In this document: piece after piece, positions 27,265 to 36,047 of the stretch | Layout of the letters: each line of letters starts with the position of its first letter | How positions within the stretch are numbered: the stretch's first letter is position 1 | Source of the DNA: Nocardia sp. SYP-A9097 | Lineage (GTDB): Bacteria > Actinomycetota > Actinomycetes > Mycobacteriales > Mycobacteriaceae | Assembly: GCF_009649815.1 (NCBI RefSeq) | Contig: NZ_WJIC01000004.1 | Coordinates: 248,001 to 312,000, forward strand | Length of the DNA stretch: 64,000 nt | Direction: 5' to 3' | Program-made: the position numbers and the translations under genes | Notes under the pieces: generated by a model | Databases searched by the model: none | Told to the model about the DNA's origin: nothing | Seen by the model: only the letters and a program-made list of their open reading frames with translations

Positions 27265-28649
27265 CTTCGTTCTCTCTGTTCGAGCCGGACTTCCGAATGC
27301 GCCACCAGCGGGCGCGGCTCGTCGAGGAGGCGGGCGGCCGCCGCCAGAACGGTGTCATCGCTCAGCGCGGGTCCGAAGACCATGGCCGAGAACGGACGAC
27401 CGTCCGGGGTGGTGCCCAGCGGTACGGCAATCGCGGTGAGATCCAGCAGATTCCCGAAGTGGGTGTAGTGGCCGAGCACGGTATTGGTGGCGATGGGATC
27501 GGCCAGCACCTGCGGCACCGTGAAGGTGGTGCCGATGGTCGGGACCACCATGACATCGACATCGCGCCACATCCGGGCCACCACGGCCTTGAGCTCTTGT
27601 AGCCGCTGCTGCGCGCGGAAGACGTCGACGGCGGTGAATCGACTTCCACCGGTGAGGATTTCGCGAATCACCGGCAGGATCGACTCGGGTCGCGCGGTGA
27701 GGAAATCCTCGAACTCCACCAGGCGTTCGGCCACCCACGGGCCCTGGTACAGCAGTTCACCCGCGTCCAGGAACGGCCGCAGGGTGGTTGTCACACAGTC
27801 GAATCCGAGGCCGGGCAGGCGTTCGCGCAGACCCAGATGTGCGGAACGGAATACCTCGTCACCGAAGAACTCCAACTCGGAGGCCGCGGGCAGTCCGAGG
27901 CGAATCCTGTTGCCGTCGAACCGGGCCCCACGTTCACGACTCCACGGATCGCCCGGATCCGGGCCGGCGATCACCTCGAAGACCCGATCCAGATCCTCGA
28001 CCGTGGTCGCCATGAGGGTGAGGCAATCCAGCGACTTACACGCCGGAACCAATCCCACCGTGCCGATCAGCCCCCGCGACGGCTTCCATCCCACAATCCC
28101 GTTGAGCGCGGCCGGAACTCGCCCCGAACCCGCGGTATCAGTGGCCACACAGAACGGCACCTCACCCAGCGCCACCGCCCGCGCCGACCCGGAACTGGAC
28201 CCGCCCGAGATCAAATCCCCGCCGAACACACTCCGCGGAATCGGATACGGCGTCCGCGTCCCGTTCAACCCCGTGGCGAACTGATCCAGATTCGTCTTCC
28301 CCACGAACAGCGCCCCCGCATCCAGCAGCCGCTGCACCGCGGGCGCGGTTTCCGTTGCGGTATAGGCGAAGTCGGGACATGCCAGCGTCGTCGGCCACCC
28401 CGCCACATCGATACTGTCCTTCACCCCGAACGGCACCCCGTACAGCGGCAGCGTCCGCGCCCCCGGCCGCCGCTCGATCGCCGCGGCCGCCGCCAGCAGC
28501 TCCGCCCGCGCCCCCGCCGTAATCCACGTCCCGTCCTGTCCCCGCGCCGCAATGGCATCCGCCACCCGCGCGGCGGTGTGAATCGGCGACCCGCTACCAC
28601 TTTCGTGCGATGCCAGAATCTCCGCGACGGTAGGCCCAGGGGTCAACAT
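27261..28649 (-). CDS. atzF: Amidase, allophanate hydrolase-like
   Basis: A 462-residue amidase-signature enzyme. The Ser-cisSer-Lys triad is Lys77 (PFGVKDSID), the Ser run at 151-153 (SGGSSSGSA) and Ser175 ([11 protein letters not shown]). The early [17 protein letters not shown] and [17 protein letters not shown] segments are characteristic of allophanate hydrolases (AtzF/urea amidolyase hydrolase half). The C-terminal domain present in full-length AtzF (about 600 residues) is absent, so this is the short form. It should hydrolyse allophanate to CO2 and ammonia. It is the first gene of the three-gene unit. Confidence 0.75.
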   Translation of the reverse strand: MLTPGPTVAEILASHESGSGSPIHTAARVADAIAARGQDGTWITAGARAELLAAAAAIERRPGARTLPLYGVPFGVKDSIDVAGWPTTLACPDFAYTATETAPAVQRLLDAGALFVGKTNLDQFATGLNGTRTPYPIPRSVFGGDLISGGSSSGSARAVALGEVPFCVATDTAGSGRVPAALNGIVGWKPSRGLIGTVGLVPACKSLDCLTLMATTVEDLDRVFEVIAGPDPGDPWSRERGARFDGNRIRLGLPAASELEFFGDEVFRSAHLGLRERLPGLGFDCVTTTLRPFLDAGELLYQGPWVAERLVEFEDFLTARPESILPVIREILTGGSRFTAVDVFRAQQRLQELKAVVARMWRDVDVMVVPTIGTTFTVPQVLADPIATNTVLGHYTHFGNLLDLTAIAVPLGTTPDGRPFSAMVFGPALSDDTVLAAAARLLDEPRPLVAHSEVRLEQRERR

Positions 28650-28780
28650 CTGTCGATTGTCGGCACCCCGTGTGAAGCCCAGCGCCTCGAATTATGTCCG
28701 CCGTGTTAGCTGAAAGTCGCTGTTCCCCGGGCGGCCCGCGCGGCCCTGCACGGGTACGGTATGGCGGGGGTGGGAGTGGA

Positions 28781-29176
28781 TTACAGCCAGCCCGAGGCCG
28801 TTGCGATGCGGATGGCGTCGACTCGATTGCGGGCCTGGAGTTTTGCCACCGACGAGGCCAGGTAGTTGCGAACCGTTCCGTAGGTGAGACTGAGTTGGAT
28901 CGCGATCTCACGGGGGTCCGCACCGGCGGCGAAGCAGCGCAGTACGTCGATTTCGCGGTCGGTGAGCGGGCAGTCGGGTGTGCGCAGGGCGGTGAACGCC
29001 AGCTCCGGATCGAGTACCCGGCCTCCGGCGGCGACGGTACGGACCGCATCCAGAAGTTCCCGGCGGGGCGTGTCCTTGAGGATGAAGCCGGATACGCCAA
29101 TTTCCATGGCGCGCTTGAGGTGACCCGGATTCGCAAGCGCGGTGAGAATGAGGATGCGGCAGTCCGGCAGGCCGGT
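28781..29176 (-). pseudogene. Truncated NarL-type response regulator
   Basis: The protein-like part encodes the second half of a receiver domain (RILILTALANPGHLKRAME, GVSGFILKDTPRRELL) and a complete LuxR helix-turn-helix (LTDREIDVLRCFAAGADPRE ... TYGTVRNYLASSVAKLQ). The first half of the receiver with the acidic pocket and phosphorylated Asp is missing; upstream sequence in the frame (to 29284) is unrelated and runs into the promoter area of the divergent gene. It looks like a response regulator cut by a deletion. A residual DNA-binding peptide could still be made. No kinase gene is adjacent. Confidence 0.65.
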
Positions 29177-29309
29177 GTGCGGCCCAGTCGCCCGCACCGG
29201 ATTTCCGGGGTCGGCGAGACTTGTCCGCTGAATTGGAATGGAACATTCCGTTCTGTTATGGTGGTGAAGCGCGGCCGATCCCACGCCACCGGGTACGAAG
29301 GGAAGTCAC

Positions 29310-30146
29310 ATGTTCTTGGTTATCGGTGCCACCGCCCACTTCGGTCGTCAGGCCGTGGATGCGCTGCTCGCTGCCGGGCAACCGGTCCGGGCGCTGACCC
29401 GCCGCCCGGAATCGGCCGACCTGCCCGCCGGAGCGCGGGTGGTGCCGGGGGATCTCACCGACGCCGATTCCCTCGGCAGCGCGCTCGCCGGCGTCGAAGC
29501 GATCTTCCTGGTGCTGCCCTACGGAATGGACGCCGCACCACTGCTTTCCGCGGCTCGCCGCGCGGGTGTGCGCCGCATCGTGTTCCTCTCCTCGGGCGCG
29601 GTGGTCGACGGGGCGCAGGCGCAGCCCGACGTGATCGCCCAGTACCACCGGGATGTGGAGCGTGCCATCGAGGCGTCCGGAATCGAATGGACCTTCCTGC
29701 GTCTGCTCTTCCCGGCGATCAACTCACTGTCCTTCGCCATGCAACTGGCCGGGGGAGAGGTGATCCGCGCCGCGTACGGGCAGGCTGCCGCATCGGTAGT
29801 CCACGAGAACGATGTCGCCGATGTCGTCGCGGCTGTCCTGCCCGGCGGGCACGGCGGCCGGGTCTACGACCTCACCGGCCCCCAATCCCTCACGCAGACA
29901 GAGCAGGTCGAGATTCTCGGTGCGACCCTGGGACGGCCGCTGACCTTCGAGGAGTTGGACGACGCACCCGTGCGCGCACAGCTGGCGCAGTTCATGGACC
30001 CCGCCTTCACAAATGCCCTCTTCGATCTGATGGCCGCCACGGTAGGCAAACCGGCACAGGTGAATTCGCTCGTCGAAGACCTCACCGGACACGCACCCCG
30101 CACCTACGCCCAGTGGGTCGCGGACCACCTCGCCGATTTCTCCTGA
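29310..30146 (+). CDS. NAD(P)-binding NmrA-like protein
   Basis: A 278-residue atypical SDR of the NmrA/NAD(P)H-binding group. The cofactor motif is GATAHFGRQ at residues 6-14, followed by TRRPE and a DLTD motif where the cofactor adenine is usually read. Tyr is kept in AQYHRDVERAI; the catalytic pattern is not the classical YxxxK. Such proteins act as redox sensors or quinone/azo-type reductases. The ATG at 29310 has GGGAAG upstream. A GGAAT-N5-ATTCC dyad near 29236-29250 could be an operator. Confidence 0.8.
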   Translation: MFLVIGATAHFGRQAVDALLAAGQPVRALTRRPESADLPAGARVVPGDLTDADSLGSALAGVEAIFLVLPYGMDAAPLLSAARRAGVRRIVFLSSGAVVDGAQAQPDVIAQYHRDVERAIEASGIEWTFLRLLFPAINSLSFAMQLAGGEVIRAAYGQAAASVVHENDVADVVAAVLPGGHGGRVYDLTGPQSLTQTEQVEILGATLGRPLTFEELDDAPVRAQLAQFMDPAFTNALFDLMAATVGKPAQVNSLVEDLTGHAPRTYAQWVADHLADFS

Positions 30147-30250
30147 CCGCACAAGCGGGGGCTACTGTCACGGCCGACCGGTTCGTATCGTGAATGTGTC
30201 GCGATACGAACCGACCTTGAGCCCCTCCGCGGCGTAAGGGAGTTCTCATC

Positions 30251-31219
30251 ATGTCCACGGATGCCCCGGACATACCCGCGTATCGATTCACCGGACGCGC
30301 ACGCATCGAAGCGAAGCTTCTCCCGCTGGCGCGGCTGCTCATCGCGGTGCCGTGGGCCGTGGCCACCGTCGTGCTACTGCGGAGCCTCGCACTCTGGGTG
30401 GGGCTCTGGGCGGTCCTGGTCCTCGTCGTAATACGGTGTCTGGCTTGGATTTGCGCGCGAATAGTCAATTGGATCAATCCGGATGAGGAGACCTGGCGGC
30501 GCAACGCGCGGGAGTGGCCGGACAAGGTGCGGTATCCACCGGGACGGGATGACCCCTACGCACTGCTCGTCGAGGCCAGGAAGGATGTCATGCTGGCGGC
30601 GGGTCTGCCCGAGTCCTGGTTGCGGCTATTGCTGAAGAAATCGCCACACAAGTCAGCGAGCGCAGGACCGCATCGCCTTGTCGCGGTGTCGATTTCGGCG
30701 GTGAATCAGTTGCCTCCGCCGCAATTGCGGGCGCTCGTCGCACACGAACTCGGGCATGAACTGATCGGTGGTGCGATCGTGCGGAATATCGAAGCGCTCT
30801 GCACCACACCGGTATCCGCCATATTCGACCTCCCGGCCATCAACGTGCTCTATCTGCTCGCGGACAAGGACAGGTGGTCGGTCCTTCGTGTCGTACTACT
30901 GCTGATCACTGCCCCGGTGCTGTTCGCGGCCTTCGTCGCGCTCATGCTCCCGGCCATCGCCATCCACCCCGCCCTTGTCCTGGCCACACTCTGTTTCCTG
31001 CAACCCTTTCCGCGGGCGTGGCTGAGCTGGCGCGGCGAATACCTCGCGGACCAGGTCGCCACCGACCTCGGCTACGGTCCCGCACTGCGCGACTACCTCA
31101 TCGGTTCGTCGGTGGAATACGGCGGCGGCTTCACCCGCACCCATCCCTCCGCCCACGCCCGCATCCGAAGAAGTGAACGCCGCGAACACCTTGTCGGCCC
31201 CGGAGGGCAACTGCCCTAG
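30251..31219 (+). CDS. M48-family membrane metalloprotease
   Basis: A 322-residue HtpX/M48-type zinc protease. The zinc motif HELGH is at residues 165-169; the third ligand Glu is expected in RGEYLADQVATDLGYG. Two hydrophobic helices lie near residues 25-75 and two more near 210-260, so the active site should face the cytoplasm at the membrane. The family degrades damaged membrane proteins under stress. The end overlaps the convergent DHFR-like gene by four bases. AAGGGAG precedes the ATG. Confidence 0.85.
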   Translation: MSTDAPDIPAYRFTGRARIEAKLLPLARLLIAVPWAVATVVLLRSLALWVGLWAVLVLVVIRCLAWICARIVNWINPDEETWRRNAREWPDKVRYPPGRDDPYALLVEARKDVMLAAGLPESWLRLLLKKSPHKSASAGPHRLVAVSISAVNQLPPPQLRALVAHELGHELIGGAIVRNIEALCTTPVSAIFDLPAINVLYLLADKDRWSVLRVVLLLITAPVLFAAFVALMLPAIAIHPALVLATLCFLQPFPRAWLSWRGEYLADQVATDLGYGPALRDYLIGSSVEYGGGFTRTHPSAHARIRRSERREHLVGPGGQLP

Positions 31220-31788
31220 TGGATGACGTCGAAGACGTTCTTCTGCAAGCCGTTCGAGTAGGACTCGGACTCCACCAGCTTCAGCTTCTGGGTGTCCTTG
31301 TCCGTGGTGCTGAACAGGCGCTTGCCCGCGCCGAGCAGGAGCGGGAAGACGAGCAGGTGGTAGCGGTCGATGAGGCCCGCGTCCGAGAGGCTTCGGTTCA
31401 GGGAGGCGCTGCCGTGCACGATGATCGGGCCGCCCTCGGTCTGCTTCAGCGCGGCGACATCGTCGAGAGAGCGCAGGATGGTGGTCTCACCCCAGTTGGT
31501 GACCAGGTCGCTCTCGGTGAGGGTGGTGGAGACGACGTACTTCGGCATCACCTTGTACTCGGCGAACTCCGCCATCTCCGGCCACACCGGGCTGAATGCC
31601 TGATAGCTGGTGCGGCCCAGCAGCATCGCGCCGGCCTCCTGTTGTTCGCGGCCTTTGATCTCGAAGGCGGCGGGGTCGAATTCGATGTCCTTGAAGGTCC
31701 AGCCGGAGTTGCGGTAGCCGGGCTCGCCGCCCGGGCCCTCCACCACGCCGTCGAGCGAGACGAAAGCGGTGCTGATCAAGGTGCGCAT
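31216..31788 (-). CDS. Dihydrofolate reductase/RibD-C family protein
   Basis: A 190-residue protein of the RibD C-terminal/DHFR-like fold, starting MRTLISTAFVSLDGVVEGPG. Later motifs are MLLGRTSYQAF, KYVVSTTL, IIVHGSASLNRSL and YHLLVFPLLLGAGKRLF. Such proteins bind NADPH and are common in Actinobacteria, usually without a known substrate. AAGGAG is seven bases upstream of the ATG. It follows the SRPBCC gene by 34 bases and belongs to the ArsR-SRPBCC-DHFR operon. Confidence 0.85.
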   Translation of the reverse strand: MRTLISTAFVSLDGVVEGPGGEPGYRNSGWTFKDIEFDPAAFEIKGREQQEAGAMLLGRTSYQAFSPVWPEMAEFAEYKVMPKYVVSTTLTESDLVTNWGETTILRSLDDVAALKQTEGGPIIVHGSASLNRSLSDAGLIDRYHLLVFPLLLGAGKRLFSTTDKDTQKLKLVESESYSNGLQKNVFDVIH

Positions 31789-31822
31789 GGGAATCTCCTT
31801 ATCGGTTAGGGGTTTTAGATTG

Positions 31823-32557
31823 TCAGGCGACGAGTGCGCTGAGCCACCGCTGCCATGCGGACTCCGCGCCAACGGTATTCGGGCCGAACAGGTGATGGAA
31901 CATGATCGCCATACCGGTGGGGCCGTGATGGAAGGTGTAGAGCCCATCGGCGGTACGCACCGCGAGGCGTTCGTCATCGGCCCACACCACCTCACCCTCA
32001 AGCGGGGGCAGCTCGGCGGGCTCCGCATGCGCGCGAGCACCCCGGACGACGGGTGCGGTCAGCGACAGCGCACCGGTGATCGCCGCCCAGACCTCCGGGG
32101 CCGACTGTCCGAAAGCCACTGCGAACACCGGGGTTCCGGTGCGGCCCGCGAAGTGCGTCAGATACTCGCCCAGCGTGTGCAGATGGAAGGGCCAACCGCG
32201 GCGCAGCGCGTCGTACTCGTCCTGCCAGTCGTCGCCGAGCATGCCGCTGTGCACGACGCGCAGTACGGTACTGCCGCCCTCGCGGCCCTCGATCAAATAC
32301 TCGAAGGCCATGAACCGGCCCTGCTCGTTGGTGGCGGTGCGCGTGGCCAGGCGTTTGCCCGGTTCGTAAGCGGTGATCACCGCCTCCTCGCGCTGACCGC
32401 CGGTGTCCATGGCCGCGATACCGCCCTCGCGGGGTTCGATCTCATTGCGCCCCATGAACCAGGAGTCGACTCCGGGTCCGGTGGCGATCGCCTCCCACAC
32501 CTGATCGGGAGTCGCCGCGAGGCTGGTCTCCACTTCGATCTCGAATGGATGCGGCAT
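31823..32557 (-). CDS. SRPBCC (AHSA1-like) domain protein
   Basis: A 244-residue START/SRPBCC-fold protein. The first 140 residues show the AHSA1 pattern (ATPDQVWEAIATGPGVDSWF, EPREGG, RFMAFEYLIEGREGGSTVLR). The second part looks like a divergent second helix-grip domain. These proteins bind hydrophobic ligands and are often encoded beside ArsR regulators. The start is one base from the stop of the ArsR gene, so translation is coupled. Ligand unknown. Confidence 0.82.
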   Translation of the reverse strand: MPHPFEIEVETSLAATPDQVWEAIATGPGVDSWFMGRNEIEPREGGIAAMDTGGQREEAVITAYEPGKRLATRTATNEQGRFMAFEYLIEGREGGSTVLRVVHSGMLGDDWQDEYDALRRGWPFHLHTLGEYLTHFAGRTGTPVFAVAFGQSAPEVWAAITGALSLTAPVVRGARAHAEPAELPPLEGEVVWADDERLAVRTADGLYTFHHGPTGMAIMFHHLFGPNTVGAESAWQRWLSALVA

Positions 32558-32558
32558 C

Positions 32559-33197
32559 TCAGTTCTCCTGTCCGGCTTCGGCTTCGGGGTCCTGCGCGTT
32601 CGCCGTCGAGGCGGATCGCGGGGTGGGAATCTGGTGCAGGCCGAAGATCACCCGATGGTTTCGACCGCCCGGCGCGGATTCATCGTGGTACCGCCCGACC
32701 AGTGTCGTCACCGCCTGCGCCAGCTCCTGCGTGAACGCCGCCCGATCGCTCGCCGAGGCGAACCGCACCTCGGCATCGATACCGAAAGTGGCCACCCGTC
32801 GCTGGGCGCGCTGGGCGCCGGTCAACAGCGCCCCCACCTCCTGCACCAGCCGTGACCCCAGGGCCAGCAGCCAGCGTGCCGACAGTTGATCCGGCGCCCG
32901 CGCGGGGTCCGGGCTGACCGCACCCAAAGCGCTCGGCGAGATCACATAGGAGGCGGCCGTGGCCTGGTAGACGCGCTCGGTGACACTGCCCTTGCGCCGC
33001 TCCACCGTCAGCTCGACCAGCCCGTGCCGCTCCAACTCCTTAAGGTGGTAATTCACCTTCTGCCTGGGCAAACCCAGTCGACCGGCCAACATGGCGGCCG
33101 AACCGGGTTCACTCAGCGCGGCGAGAATCCGCGACCGAATGGGGTCCAGCGACGCCTCGGCCGCGGCGGGTTCCTCGATGACGGCGACATCCAACAC
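32559..33197 (-). CDS. ArsR-type helix-turn-helix regulator
   Basis: A 212-residue regulator with an N-terminal winged helix (DPIRSRILAALSEPGSAAML, LGLPRQKVNYHLKELERHGL, ERRKGSVTERVYQ) and a C-terminal helical domain. No metal-binding Cys motif is visible, in line with ArsR proteins paired with SRPBCC genes. GTG 33197 is the most likely start. Two matching dyads, GACAA-N6-TTGTC, lie 19-52 bases upstream and are probably its operators, giving autoregulation of the three-gene unit. Confidence 0.83.
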   Translation of the reverse strand: MLDVAVIEEPAAAEASLDPIRSRILAALSEPGSAAMLAGRLGLPRQKVNYHLKELERHGLVELTVERRKGSVTERVYQATAASYVISPSALGAVSPDPARAPDQLSARWLLALGSRLVQEVGALLTGAQRAQRRVATFGIDAEVRFASASDRAAFTQELAQAVTTLVGRYHDESAPGGRNHRVIFGLHQIPTPRSASTANAQDPEAEAGQEN

Positions 33198-33215
33198 GCG
33201 TTCCAGCCTGCTACC

Positions 33216-33249
33216 GACAAATTAATTTGTCAAGACAATCCATCTTGTC
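33216..33249. promoter_or_regulatory. Tandem operators GACAA-N6-TTGTC
   Basis: Two dyads with identical half sites occur at 33216-33231 (a perfect 16-bp palindrome, GACAAATTAATTTGTC) and 33234-33249 (GACAATCCATCTTGTC). Their centres are 18 bp apart. On the minus strand they include a TTGACA -35-like element. They sit directly upstream of the ArsR gene. Confidence 0.72.
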
Positions 33250-33254
33250 GGTGC

Positions 33255-33977
33255 TCAGGATCTGGTGAAGATGACCGGATGATCGCGCTCGGGGCTGCCT
33301 TCGATCCTGAACTCGACCGAGATATTCGATCCGGCCGCTGCCGCGAGCATCTCGACCGCCGACACGCTGTAGAGGCGAAGGCGGGTGATGAGTCCGTCGT
33401 GCAGGGTCGGCGGGATGGTCGCCAGCGGGAGCCGGGCGAGGACGCCGATCAAGAGCATCATCAGCGGAAACAGCATGATCCGGGCGAGCAATGCGGGCCC
33501 GGACGGCCGAATGCCGTCCACCACAAGGAATCTGCGCCCCACCCGGGTGGCATCGGCGATCGCCCGTGCCGCGACGCCCGGCGGCAGATGGTGAAAACCG
33601 GCCGCCCACACCACCAGGTCATAACTACCGTCCGGATCTTCGATCGCGGTCCCATCCGTCACCCGCACGGTGGCCCTCGGGTCCGCGCCCAGTGGCCCCG
33701 CCGCCATCACGGCCACCGATGCAGGATCGAGGTCGGTGGCGGTCACCCGTACATCCGGGCGCAGCTCCAGAATTCGCGCCGACAACCGCCCATGCCCCGC
33801 CCCGAGCTCCAGAATCCGTGGATTCTCCACCCCCGCCACCAATTCCAGCGCCAATCGGGCATTGGACTCGAACACCCCGAACCGATTCCCGATCCGGTCC
33901 AGCGCATCCACCACCCGCTGCTTGACCACATCGGACACGGCGTACCTGTCCGTGAACTCGAGTCGATCGGTCTGCAA
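33255..33977 (-). CDS. SAM-dependent methyltransferase, probable N-terminal frameshift
   Basis: A class I methyltransferase. The SAM motif ILELGAGHGRLS is near residue 55, the acidic ribose-binding residue is in TATDLDPA, and DGSYDLVVWAAGFHHLPPG is the post-motif region. A hydrophobic stretch (LLARIMLFPLMMLLIGVLA) lies near the C-terminus. The open frame begins at a TTG at 33977, but protein-like sequence continues upstream in another frame to ATG 34059; a single extra G in a G5 run (34009-34013 as C on plus) would separate the two. The intact gene was probably 33255-34059. Methyl acceptor unknown. Confidence 0.75.
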   Translation of the reverse strand: MQTDRLEFTDRYAVSDVVKQRVVDALDRIGNRFGVFESNARLALELVAGVENPRILELGAGHGRLSARILELRPDVRVTATDLDPASVAVMAAGPLGADPRATVRVTDGTAIEDPDGSYDLVVWAAGFHHLPPGVAARAIADATRVGRRFLVVDGIRPSGPALLARIMLFPLMMLLIGVLARLPLATIPPTLHDGLITRLRLYSVSAVEMLAAAAGSNISVEFRIEGSPERDHPVIFTRS

Positions 33978-34247
33978 GAATCGGTCCAGCCTCGACGCTC
34001 CCGGTCCACCCCCGAGGCATGGCCTCGATATCGAGAGCGGACGATTGCTGTTGCGTCATAACGCATCTCATCCCATCGCTTGGTAAAGAATTCCTCAAGG
34101 ATTTACCGCACCGCGATGGGCTGAACCTCATCGGCCGAATCGCCCCGTGCTCAGCGCGTTTAGGTTCGATCATGGTTTCGCGAAGCAGGTGCGACTTCGC
34201 CCGCGCTATCGTTCCCCCTCTGCGTCATCAGGGCACCGAGGAGAGTC

Positions 34248-34706
34248 ATGTTCGAAACCGATGCGGCAACGGCCACAACAGAATTGGGCATAGACACCCG
34301 AATCACCCTGGTCGCGGCCGGTCTCCTGTTCATCCTCGCCCTGATTCTCGGCGTTTGGAAGTTTCAGCAGATCAGCGCCTCGCCCGACGCCACCGCGCAC
34401 ATCTACGTGGACATCGCCCACCGCGCCACCCTGCTCTACTCCTTCGCCACCCTGCTGCTGGCCGTCTTCACCGAACTCAGCTCCTGGCCCACCGCTGTCA
34501 ACCTGACCGCCGACATAGTCGTCCTGATCTTCTTCCTGGCCGCCATAGCCGCCTACATAGTCCACGGCCTCCTGCGGGACACCACCAACCAATTCCACGG
34601 CCAGACCGGCAAACTCGGCACCAAGATCTCCATGATCGCCCTCATCATCGGCGAAGTGGGCGGCTTCCTGGTCCTGTTCACCGGCTTCATCGCCGGTCAG
34701 TTCTGA
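34248..34706 (+). CDS. Four-helix membrane protein of unknown function
   Basis: A 152-residue protein with four hydrophobic helices (about 20-38, 60-80, 86-108 and 125-148) and a short acidic N-terminus. The loop between helices three and four reads RDTTNQFHGQTGKLG. No catalytic motif is seen. GAGGAGAG precedes the ATG. It is probably monocistronic, ending at a strong terminator 20 bases downstream. I do not recognise the family. Confidence 0.75.
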   Translation: MFETDAATATTELGIDTRITLVAAGLLFILALILGVWKFQQISASPDATAHIYVDIAHRATLLYSFATLLLAVFTELSSWPTAVNLTADIVVLIFFLAAIAAYIVHGLLRDTTNQFHGQTGKLGTKISMIALIIGEVGGFLVLFTGFIAGQF

Positions 34707-34725
34707 CCCGTCCCGCGGACACGAA

Positions 34726-34766
34726 AAAACCGGTGTGACTCCTGGAGGGAAAGTCACACCGGTTTT
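34726..34766. terminator. Bidirectional intrinsic terminator
   Basis: A perfect 15-bp stem, AAAACCGGTGTGACT with its complement, encloses an 11-base loop. The A-run on one side and T-run on the other let it work for both the membrane protein gene and convergent fadE23. Confidence 0.88.
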
Positions 34767-34781
34767 CCGTTGTGCCGCAGG

Positions 34782-36020
34782 CTACTTCAGCTTGTCGCTA
34801 CCCAGGTTCAGGATGCGGCGAGCCACGATGAGCTGCTGGATCTGCTGGGTGCCCTCGAAGATATCGAGAATCTTCGAGTCGCGGCCCCACTTCTCCAGCA
34901 GGGTGCGCTGGGAGTAGCCGGTCGCCCCCGCGAGTTCGACGGCCTTGAGGGTGACGTCGGTGCCCATGCGGCCGGCCTTGGCCTTGGACATGGAAGCCTC
35001 GAGGGAGTTGGGCTTCTTGTTGTCGGCCATCCAGGCCGCGCGCAGCGACAGCAGGTAGGCGGATTCGAAATCCGCTTCCATGCGCAGGAATTCGGCCGCG
35101 GCGGCGGACTGGTTGTTGGCGGGCTTGTCGTAGTCGATCTCGATACCGGCCTCGGAGAGGACCTTGCGGAGCTCTTCGAGAGCGGCGCGACCGACGCCGA
35201 CGGCCATGGCGGCAACCAGGGGACGGGTGTTGTCGAACGTCTGCATGACGCCCGCGAAACCCTTCTCCACATTGACTTCCGGCGAACCGAGGATGTTGTC
35301 CTTCGGGATGCGGCAATCCTCGAAACGGATCTCCGCGGTATCGGAGGCCTTGATGCCCAGCTTGTGCTCGAGGCGGGATACGGTCAGACCCTTGGCATCA
35401 CGCGGCACCACGAAGGACTTGATGGCCGCACGACCCAGCGACTTGTCCACCGTCGCCCACACCACGATATGGGTGGCGCGCGAACCGGCGGTCACGAAGA
35501 TCTTGGTGCCGTTCAGCACCCACTCGTCACCGTCGAGGGTCGCGGTGGTGGAGACCGCCGCCGAGTCCGAACCGAAGGACGGCTCGGTGATGGCCATGGC
35601 GGCCCACACCTTGCCGAACCGCTCCAGCTGCTCATCGGTGGCGACCGCGGCGATCGCGGCATTGCCCAGGCCCTGGTACGGGATCGACAGCATCAGACCG
35701 GCATCGCCCCAGCAGGTCTCCAGGGCGTTCATCAGCGCGGACATATTGCCGCCGTTGGTGTTTCCGCGCAGCTCGGTGGCGTGCGCGTCCGGCTTGGCGT
35801 CGCCGCCCTTGGCCTTACGGCCGCCGGTCGCGCCCGAGACATCCTGCGTGCCCGAATCCGACAGGCCCTCGATCATGGCGGCCATCGTGTCCAGCTCGAC
35901 CGGGTACTCGTGCTCGGCGAGGTCGTACTTGCGCGAAGCCGGACGGAAGATTTCCGCGGCAACCTGGTGGGCCTGGTTGGCGCTGGCCCGCAGCTTCCTG
36001 GGGAGTTCGAGATTGATCAT
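34782..36020 (-). CDS. fadE23: Acyl-CoA dehydrogenase FadE23-like
   Basis: A 412-residue flavoprotein of beta-oxidation that introduces the alpha-beta double bond into acyl-CoA. FAD- and substrate-binding motifs AITEPSFGSDSAAV and VLNGTKIFVTAGS are present, and the catalytic Glu is in the C-terminal DIFEGTQQIQQLIVAR. The N-terminus INLELPRKLRA and the pairing with fadE24 match mycobacterial Rv3140/Rv3139. An insertion near residues 58-90 rich in Gly/Lys is unusual. It lies 27 bases after fadE24, so the two form an operon and may assemble as a hetero-oligomer. Confidence 0.87.
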   Translation of the reverse strand: MINLELPRKLRASANQAHQVAAEIFRPASRKYDLAEHEYPVELDTMAAMIEGLSDSGTQDVSGATGGRKAKGGDAKPDAHATELRGNTNGGNMSALMNALETCWGDAGLMLSIPYQGLGNAAIAAVATDEQLERFGKVWAAMAITEPSFGSDSAAVSTTATLDGDEWVLNGTKIFVTAGSRATHIVVWATVDKSLGRAAIKSFVVPRDAKGLTVSRLEHKLGIKASDTAEIRFEDCRIPKDNILGSPEVNVEKGFAGVMQTFDNTRPLVAAMAVGVGRAALEELRKVLSEAGIEIDYDKPANNQSAAAAEFLRMEADFESAYLLSLRAAWMADNKKPNSLEASMSKAKAGRMGTDVTLKAVELAGATGYSQRTLLEKWGRDSKILDIFEGTQQIQQLIVARRILNLGSDKLK

Positions 36021-36047
36021 TGGTGGTCTCTCCGTTGAGAAGTCGGG

